NCBI GenBank assembly: GCA_904063045.1
Contig: CAJFCJ010000019.1
Coordinates: 3,230,684-3,294,683 of the forward strand
Length of the DNA: 64,000 nucleotides
Source: Dimorphilus gyrociliatus
Lineage: Eukaryota > Annelida > Polychaeta > Dinophilidae
Direction: 5' to 3'
The translations under genes were made by a program, and so were the position numbers. Every line of letters starts with the position of its first letter. The first letter of the stretch is position 1. Under the pieces are notes generated by a model. The model saw only the letters and a program-made list of their open reading frames with translations. It had not been told where the DNA came from and ran no database searches. Positions 47,184 through 64,000 of this stretch are shown here, in pieces.

Positions 47184-47634
47184 TAGATACTAATACTATG
47201 TGTTCTTATATCTTTTTTTAGGTGACGTCAATGTAAATTTTATTTTAATTTGTCATTAATAAAAGTTCACTCAACTAGTTGTGTTCATAAATTTAACTTT
47301 GTAAAAGAAGGAAAAAGATCAGTCAAAGGTTTATAGCATGAATAGAGTTTCTTTGTTGTAAAAGGTTCTTTTTTAAAAGAAGACATTGTCTGTAGTTGAA
47401 GATTGATTTCCTTAATAAATATGTATATGTTTTATAAAATTGCTTATTAAATCTTCTTGAAGAGTAAATATTAAACATGAAATAAATACTGATGAAAAAT
47501 GAAATGTTTATCTTAAGGATAATACATTGTATTCCCTTCAATAGGCTTTTGACTTTTCAACAACGATCAATCGAACTCTGTGTACGTGCGGTTGCCCGAC
47601 AAAATTTATTGACGTTCATATTTGAGCAATAGAT
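47184..47634. other. spacer between centrobin and the zinc-binding gene
   Basis: Centrobin 3' UTR (TGACGTCA palindrome at 47223-47230, AATAAA at 47258-47263) then the upstream region of the next gene on the same strand. No coding frame seen. Confidence 0.4.
47258..47263 (+). terminator. candidate poly(A) signal of centrobin
   Basis: AATAAA 75 bp after the stop codon. Confidence 0.45.
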
Positions 47635-48543
47635 ATGCCGCTCGACAGTGTCTTAGTAGAATGTCCGAACAAAAACTCAGGATGTAAGGTTAAATTAAAG
47701 ACAAAAGATGTTGAATATCATGAGGAAAACTGTGATTTTAGGTAGATATTACGTTTGTATGTTTTGTTTGTGTAATAACAAATAGTATTTTATATCAGCA
47801 CTATTGAATGTGAGGGTTGTCACAAAGAGTTAAAAAGGAAAGACTTGCGTCAACACGAAAAGATAAAGAGGTGTGTTGAATCAAAACTAAAGAGAGAGTT
47901 GATAAAGGCAACCAAAGGGTTTAATGATGAAAATAAGCAACATATATTAAAAATTAAAATGGATAGTGCTAAGAGAACTGGTAGACAACTACGCCAATAT
48001 CACAATAGATTACATGAGAAAATTGGATTCAGTCCTAGAGTTCCTAGTGCAACTCGTCGCAGTCCTCAATTCTTTTTCTCTACAATATGTAAACGTTGCA
48101 ACCGTTCTTTCAACGACACTACTAATCATTCATCCGCATGTACTTGGCACGAAGGGGTAAACACTAGAATATCAGTATTAATCACTTAATTTTAAAGCTA
48201 TTTTTATTCTTACGCAGCCAATAGTAAGTATTATACAACAAGTTATATTTAAAATTTTTGTAAAATCTTTAATTAACAGCTTCCGGTCTTTGGAGTAAGT
48301 TTAAATGATTTTTAAAAAAGACTCCTTTCTTTAATATATTATAGCTATATAAGGTTTTCTTTATCTTTTAAAAAACATTATTTACTACAATTGTCGTCTA
48401 CATTCTTACAATGGACTAACAGGGGGTAATTAAAACCGGTCTATTTGTGTCAATGGTAAATTATTTAAACCTTCTTTCAGACTTGTCAAGCCTGTGGAAG
48501 ATTAGATTATCAAATAGGTTGTATAGCCGGTGAGCACTCCTGA
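47635..48543 (+). CDS. small Cys/His-rich (probably zinc-binding) protein, family not recognised
   Basis: Exons 47635-47741, 47799-48156, 48218-48223 (6 nt), 48280-48294 (15 nt) and 48481-48543 give 182 aa. The N-terminus has two TRAF-type half-finger patterns: ECPNKNSGCKVKLK...HEENCDF and ECEGCHKELKRKDLRQHEKIKRC. A basic helical linker follows. The C-terminus reads CKRCNRSFNDTTNHSSACTWHEG, then PI-LPVFG, then TCQACGRLDYQIGCIAGEH: a spaced Cys/His set (CxxC...NHxxxCxWHxG...CxxC...GC...H) resembling zinc modules that end in C..HPG...CC...GC..H. A ubiquitin-related or RNA-related role is possible but not shown. All introns after exon 2 are phase 0, so exons 3 and 4 could be skipped without changing frame. 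Confidence 0.6.
48218..48223 (+). other. candidate 6-nt microexon (Pro-Ile)
   Basis: CCAATA between acceptor ttacgcag and donor gtaagt, phase 0. It gives WHEG-PI-LPVFG, in line with the Pro that often follows the WHEG/HPG motif. Skipping it also keeps frame, so usage needs cDNA. Confidence 0.45.
48280..48294 (+). other. candidate 15-nt microexon (LPVFG)
   Basis: Between acceptor attaacag and donor gtaagt, phase 0, encoding LPVFG. It bridges the WHEG motif and the final CxxC segment, whose spacing it sets. Confidence 0.5.
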
Positions 48544-48758
48544 TTTGGCAGTACTTAGAATAAATAGGGCGTTCATTTTAAACTAATTGGACAAACGTTA
48601 AGGTTGGTTAAAAAGAGAAACTATATATATATAGATATTTGTATTAAACTAATATAAAGGTAATTTTAGTTATGAAGTATCAAAATTGAATTCAACTGAA
48701 GCATAAATTCAATAAAAAGTTTTTAACAATCATTAAACTCTTGTTTTTTAGTTAAAAC

Positions 48759-50241
48759 TTATAACTTTTCAAATTTTAACACCCAGGCATAAGGATTAGG
48801 TAGAAGGGGAAGAGGAATATTTGGCATTTCGATTGATATACCTCCTCCTAAACCTCTCTTTTGCCAATGTAAAGTTTTTTGATAACCTAACATTGTCACC
48901 TGTGTTTCTTGAATGGGTTGAATCATTCCTAATTGTAGGTTATTTGTTTTAGGCCATTTTAATAAAATACCATAAACGGTCTTTTCTTTTGCGGTAAACC
49001 AAATGTCATTTGATACTGTGTCATTTGCTCTTTTCCATGGTTGAGTATTGTAGATTGCCTCTCCGTTTACTTTTAACCAAGCACCCATCTGTCTCAGTCT
49101 TTCCTCATATATGGGTGATATTTTTCCATCTTTTCTCGGACCTATATTCATTAAAAGGTTTCCGTTACAACTGACAGTCATAGCTAAGGTTTTTATCAAT
49201 TCCTCAATTGTTAAATATTGCGATAAATCAGCTTCTCTTCTATAACCAAATGAATTCTTATCGATATTTAAAGCATTTTCAAAACGATGTTTTTGAATAA
49301 CCCCTATAAATGTAACACTAACATATCAATTTCAAAGAAATATAGCATTCCACACATACCTGGATTGTAACGATCTTGACAAGTAAAAACTCCCCCATGT
49401 TGGCACATTGTACCAACTCCCCACCTATCATTGGTTACAACCGAATCTCTTACAGGACTGTCATTGTATAACCAGGCTATAAATTTTTTACTTTCCCAAT
49501 AGTCCGGTCCAGTTCCCCAATCCCCATCGGACCAAACTACTTCTGGCTTATAAGTATTTACCAATTCATACAGTTCGGGCATGGTCTTTGATTTTACAAA
49601 ATAATTAGTTTTAAATTTATTTGCTTGATCCATAAGATATAAAGGATGAAACCATTCGTAAAGGGAATGATATAAGCCGAAGTGGATATTTGTTTTACGC
49701 CTTATCGAATCAGCCAGCATCCCCACTAGGTCTTTGTTTGGTCCAACAGCCTTAGAATTCCAATTGAAAGATACATTAGACGGCCAATTTGTATAACCTT
49801 CGTGATGCTTAGCCGTCAGAACAACATATCTAATACAGAAGGAACGTGTCTATAAAATAATAATAGCATCGAAAGAGAAAACACAAACTTGGCGCCGGAA
49901 GATTCGAATAATTCGGCCCATTCATCAGGATTATAAAATTCAGTGGTGAAATCCCTAGCAAAGTCTGCATACGTCCAACCTGGCTTATAGTTTTTTTCTA
50001 CAAACTGGACATAGTTAGCTTTCTTGTCACCCTGCCAATGCTGCCAAAACCATTCTGATCCGTAGGCAGGTACTGAAAATACTCCCCAATGTATAAAAAT
50101 TCCAAATTTTGCGTCATTATACCATTGAGGAAGTGGTCGTTTATCTAAGGACTCCCATTCGGGTAAGTATTTATGAACATCTACCGGTTGTAACGATATT
50201 AATAAAAAAAATATCAGAAGGCGGCTGTAAACAGCAGTCAT
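48759..50241 (-). CDS. FUCA: alpha-L-fucosidase (GH29), lysosomal
   Basis: Three exons, 49889-50241, 49360-49829 and 48759-49303, give 455 aa, the family length. The ATG at 50241 opens a signal peptide ([18 protein letters not shown]). Upstream in-frame ATGs at 50250 and 50268 add only MIRDHVMLN, which overlaps two E-box palindromes, so I prefer 50241. Glycoside hydrolase family 29 motifs: [46 protein letters not shown] and VWSDGDWG, where the first Asp aligns with the catalytic nucleophile of human FUCA1; then [17 protein letters not shown] and [15 protein letters not shown]-terminal beta domain follows. Known role: removes alpha-L-fucose from glycans in the lysosome or after secretion. Confidence 0.95.
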
Positions 50242-50249
50242 ATTTAACA

Positions 50250-50272
50250 TCACGTGATCTCGAATCACGTGA
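50250..50272 (-). promoter_or_regulatory. paired CLEAR-like E-boxes of alpha-L-fucosidase
   Basis: Two exact copies of the palindrome TCACGTGA (50250-50257 and 50265-50272), 15 bp centre to centre, begin 9 bp upstream of the chosen ATG. TCACGTGA is the core of the CLEAR element bound by TFEB/MITF factors at lysosomal genes (established in vertebrates). The downstream gene encodes a lysosomal enzyme. Regulation by such a factor here is inference. Confidence 0.6.
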
Positions 50273-50427
50273 TATTGGACAATTTCAAATTATCGAGAAG
50301 CAAGAACAAGTTATGATCTTTGTATTTTAAAACCCTATCAATGAATGTGTTTTTGGCAGGATACTGCTAGTATAAAAGTAATTATATAAATATTCAAATA
50401 CGATATACATATTTAAATATACACATT

Positions 50428-50430
<3 letters not shown>

Positions 50431-50458
<28 letters not shown>
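50431..50458. repeat. (AT)14 microsatellite
   Basis: 28 bp of pure AT dinucleotide just downstream of the UBC9 stop codon, in or near its 3' UTR. Confidence 0.9.
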
Positions 50459-50463
<5 letters not shown>

Positions 50464-50478
50464 ATCTTCTTATTCTGC

Positions 50479-51618
<1,140 letters not shown>

Positions 51619-52330
51619 ATGGGGAACCTCTTCGGCAAAAAAAAAGAAAAATCTAGGATAACCGAACAAGACAGAGCTGTTCTCGTATGTACCTATTGAC
51701 CAATTAACGAAACTCTAACTTATAGATATTGACAGCAATTAAAACAACAAAGAGACAGACTACACCAATACCAGAAGAAAATTGAAACTCAAATTGAAGA
51801 TGATAGGAAATGTGCAAAACAACTACTTGCAGATAATAAAAAAGAGTAAGCTCCTTTTTGGTTAGTAAAATAAAAGTCTTATCTTATGTTTGATTAGGAA
51901 AGCGAAATCATTATTACGCAAGAAAAAGTTTCAAGAAAACCTTTTAACGAAAACCGATGGTCAGTTGGAAAATATCGAGCAAATGGTACAAGACATCGAG
52001 TTCGCACAGATCGAAGAAAAAGTACTGCAAGGTTTGAAGAGTGGCAATGAAGCATTAAACAAGATGCATAAATTAATGTCTTTGGAAAATGTCGAGAAAA
52101 TAATGGATGATACCAGAGAAGCTGTGGAATATCAACGGGAAATTGATGACCTGCTTGCGGGAGGATTAACTTCTCAAGATGAAGAAGACGTTGAAGCTGA
52201 ATTAGAAGATATTTTGAATATGGCAGAACAAAATGACCAGAGTATAAACTTGCCTGAAGTCCCCACAGATAAGTTAGTGAACCCTTCAAAGAAAGAAGTA
52301 AAAGAGAAAACAGTTTTAGTTGCGTCCTGA
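51619..52330 (+). CDS. CHMP6: ESCRT-III subunit CHMP6 (Vps20)
   Basis: Exons 51619-51684, 51736-51845 and 51898-52330 give 202 aa (human 201). The N-terminus MGNLFGKKKEKSRITEQDRAVL carries Gly2 for myristoylation, as in all CHMP6 proteins. The basic helical hairpin (QLKQQRDRLHQYQKK) and acidic C-terminal half follow, and the autoinhibitory/MIM2-type end includes INLPEVPTDKL. Known role: links ESCRT-II to ESCRT-III polymerisation at endosomes for multivesicular body sorting. Confidence 0.97.
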
Positions 52331-52821
52331 AACGTATATTTTTATATATATTGTATTGCTTTAAAAAATATAACAAATACAACTTTTCTTTTTAAAATAG
52401 TCTTTAGTCAGTAAATTGTAAGGAATTTAATACATGCGATCAATAAAAACTAGAGACTATTTATCACAAAAGGTGGCGCTGGAGTGACAGTTGAAGTAAA
52501 TAGGAGTGGTTAGCCGCTGAGAACGTTATCCGAAACTTCTTTGTCGACTCTGAGGAGTGTAAATAATACAATTATATCGGATTTTCATCATGAATTGCAG
52601 GTAACGACATGCTGATGAAAATTATTTTGAATGACATTAGATGATTTAAAAATCGTGTTCTCTCTGTATAAAACACGGAGACGATCGATAACGACGGTTG
52701 GAGAGAAATGTATATGTTTTTGCGCAATATTTCGCGTTGGACGTCTGCCAAATTGAGCAGCGTCGAACAAAGGATTTGAAGATAGACAGCTTTGGATGTA
52801 TTTAAATAATTTCAGAGTAAT
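52331..52821 (+). other. CHMP6 3' end and 5' UTR exon of the BAH-domain gene
   Basis: A donor (attgcag|gtaacg, intron from 52601) and an acceptor about 8 nt upstream of the ATG at 52822 (aatttcag) suggest a non-coding first exon ending at 52600 and a roughly 210-bp intron for the downstream gene. No coding frame supported. Confidence 0.4.
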
Positions 52822-57749
<4,928 letters not shown>

Positions 57750-58364
57750 CACTAATCACGCTGGTGTGTATGCTTGAAAGTTTCCGATTTTATGCACACT
57801 GCCTTTGTATGAGTTGAACTTGAAAGTTTTGTGTCTTTCTATTTTCCTTATAGATGCGTTGTTAAACGCACATTTGAGTGTGACCATTGTAGATATTTGA
57901 ATGAAAAATCTGTGTGATGCTTTCTTAAAAAGTCTAGTCGATCTTTTTTCTTTGAAATGAATTGTGCCGTGAATGAATTAATGATAAATGTAATCTGCAA
58001 TTTTTGACTTGTACAGTTCTCCGAAATTGTGTTTTATGAAGAAGAGAACACTTGAAAATATAGTGTACAAACGTATGCTAAATGACAATTGAAAATATAT
58101 AATATACTATAAATATACATATATTCATGTATAAATATGAAAAAAGTATATATAAATATGTGTATAGATATTAGTATATATACGGTTATAATATTCTACA
58201 TGCATATATGTATATTTTAATGCTGTATATTCGTCTACGAAAGTATATACAGTATTCATATATCTATTGACTGGAGGTTAATATTTAATAGACGCACTTG
58301 AGAAATTGATTCCTTTGTGTTTTAGCAAATTTTTTTCGAATTATATTTAACGAATTTTAACATT
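57750..58364. other. convergent 3' region, BAH gene and MRPS24
   Basis: 615 bp, very AT-rich, with many TATA/TATG-type repeats around 58090-58260. No open frame. It holds the two 3' UTRs. Confidence 0.45.
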
Positions 58365-58880
58365 TTATTTACGTCGGAATACTACATCTCGACTATTTTC
58401 TACAGTTTGAATTTCCATTCGAACTGGTTGTTTAAGTAGAAAACTAAGTAATTCTTCAGTATATCCTTTCAAAAAATAAATTTTATTAGGTGGCACTGCT
58501 TGTCGAACAATTCCAGCTATTATTATTAAATTGGCCCTTCGCTTTATGATAGTTTCGGAAACGAAGAGTCGATGCCATGTTCCTGCGATGAATTTCCTAA
58601 TTAACACATCTTGAACAGATATTTCTCCAGTATCTTTTGATTCGCCATAAAGGCCTGTACTATTCCACGAATTCCACGTTTTTTTCACTCCGATTGTATG
58701 AGGTTTCATTGCTTCTTCATAAGTAAGTCTTTTCGATCTATCAGGAGAGCTTTTCGGTACACCTGATTTAATATTATTGAAGGAAACTGAGGAAGAAGAT
58801 ATAGTCCGAACATACTGAAACGATTGACGACATACACAAAAGCCGCATAGACTGGGCTTTATCCTGGAGACGAACGCCAT
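58365..58880 (-). CDS. MRPS24: mitochondrial ribosomal protein S24 (uS3m)
   Basis: A single exon, unusual in this window. From the ATG at 58880 it gives 171 aa (human 167); an upstream in-frame ATG at 58922 would add 14 residues, but MAFVSRIKPSLCGF looks like a proper mitochondrial presequence. Conserved blocks: LTYEEAMKPHTIGVKKTWNSW, VQDVLIRKFIAGTW, IIKRRANLIIIAGIVRQ and KIYFLKGYTEELLSFLLKQPVRMEIQTV. Known role: protein of the small mitoribosomal subunit near the mRNA entry site. Divergent from PKC. Confidence 0.93.
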   Translation of the reverse strand: MAFVSRIKPSLCGFCVCRQSFQYVRTISSSSVSFNNIKSGVPKSSPDRSKRLTYEEAMKPHTIGVKKTWNSWNSTGLYGESKDTGEISVQDVLIRKFIAGTWHRLFVSETIIKRRANLIIIAGIVRQAVPPNKIYFLKGYTEELLSFLLKQPVRMEIQTVENSRDVVFRRK

Positions 58881-63886
<5,006 letters not shown>

Positions 63887-63933
63887 AAAAGATTTAACAA
63901 TCTTAATAATTGAACTTCGTTTGTGATTACAGT

Positions 63934-63954
63934 TCTCTCTCTCTCTCTCTCTCT
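63934..63954. repeat. (TC)n microsatellite
   Basis: About ten TC units in the PKC 3' UTR, followed by T-rich sequence running to the window edge. Confidence 0.85.
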
Positions 63955-64000
63955 TTCTTTTTTTTTTAAAGAATAGATTTGTTTCTTTATTTATTTGTCT

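Noticed and set aside
51894-52382. 162-codon minus-strand frame across CHMP6
   Set aside because: Wholly antisense to a strongly conserved coding exon; no splice or homology support.

Overview
The window is nuclear DNA of a compact animal genome. About twenty protein genes sit in 64 kb, on both strands. They are AT-rich and split by many short introns, mostly about 45-80 bp, with GT-AG borders. Gene content is bilaterian: non-muscle myosin II, a tolloid-like astacin, DLG5, centrobin, conventional PKC and a TNRC18/BAHCC1/winged-eye relative. Very short introns, short spacers and almost no repeats recall miniaturised lophotrochozoans such as the annelid Dimorphilus; the species is a guess, the phylum-level call moderate. 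All exon borders below were read by eye from splice sites and reading phase. For complete gene models the summed exon lengths were checked to be divisible by three.

Layout. 1-2328: 3' part of an unrecognised death-domain gene (+). 3035-10945: non-muscle myosin II heavy chain (-), divergent from XAB2/SYF1 (11316-14393, +). 14654-14720: relic of a phospholipase B-like 3' end. 14799-16470: intact phospholipase B-like gene (-). 17347-20415: tolloid-like metalloprotease (+). 20568-21702: MRPL1 (-). 22389-24959: CCR4/CNOT6 deadenylase (+), with an alternative first exon inside its large intron. 25853-26310: profilin (-). 27511-33212: GBF1 (+). 33380-35692: RNF216-like RBR ligase (-), divergent from DLG5 (35963-41803, +). 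42101-42934: EMC3 (-). 43262-47183: centrobin (+). 47635-48543: small zinc-binding protein (+). 48759-50241: alpha-L-fucosidase (-). 50479-51072: UBC9 (-), divergent from CHMP6 (51619-52330, +). 52822-57749: TNRC18/BAHCC1/winged-eye-like chromatin protein (+). 58365-58880: MRPS24 (-), divergent from conventional PKC (59155-63886, +).

The genes are housekeeping and cell-biology genes with no shared pathway; this is a normal euchromatic stretch, not a cluster. Several touch membrane traffic (GBF1, CHMP6, EMC3, fucosidase, phospholipase B-like), RNA handling (XAB2, CCR4) and mitochondrial translation (MRPL1, MRPS24).

The interest lies in splicing and promoters. There is a frame-enforced pair of mutually exclusive exons in the PKC C1A domain, two frame-neutral microexons at myosin loop 1, essential or optional microexons of 6, 7 and 15 nt, and a candidate poison exon. 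The CCR4 locus has a second start that swaps its LRR domain. The palindrome TCACGTGA recurs at promoters, twice in front of the lysosomal fucosidase.
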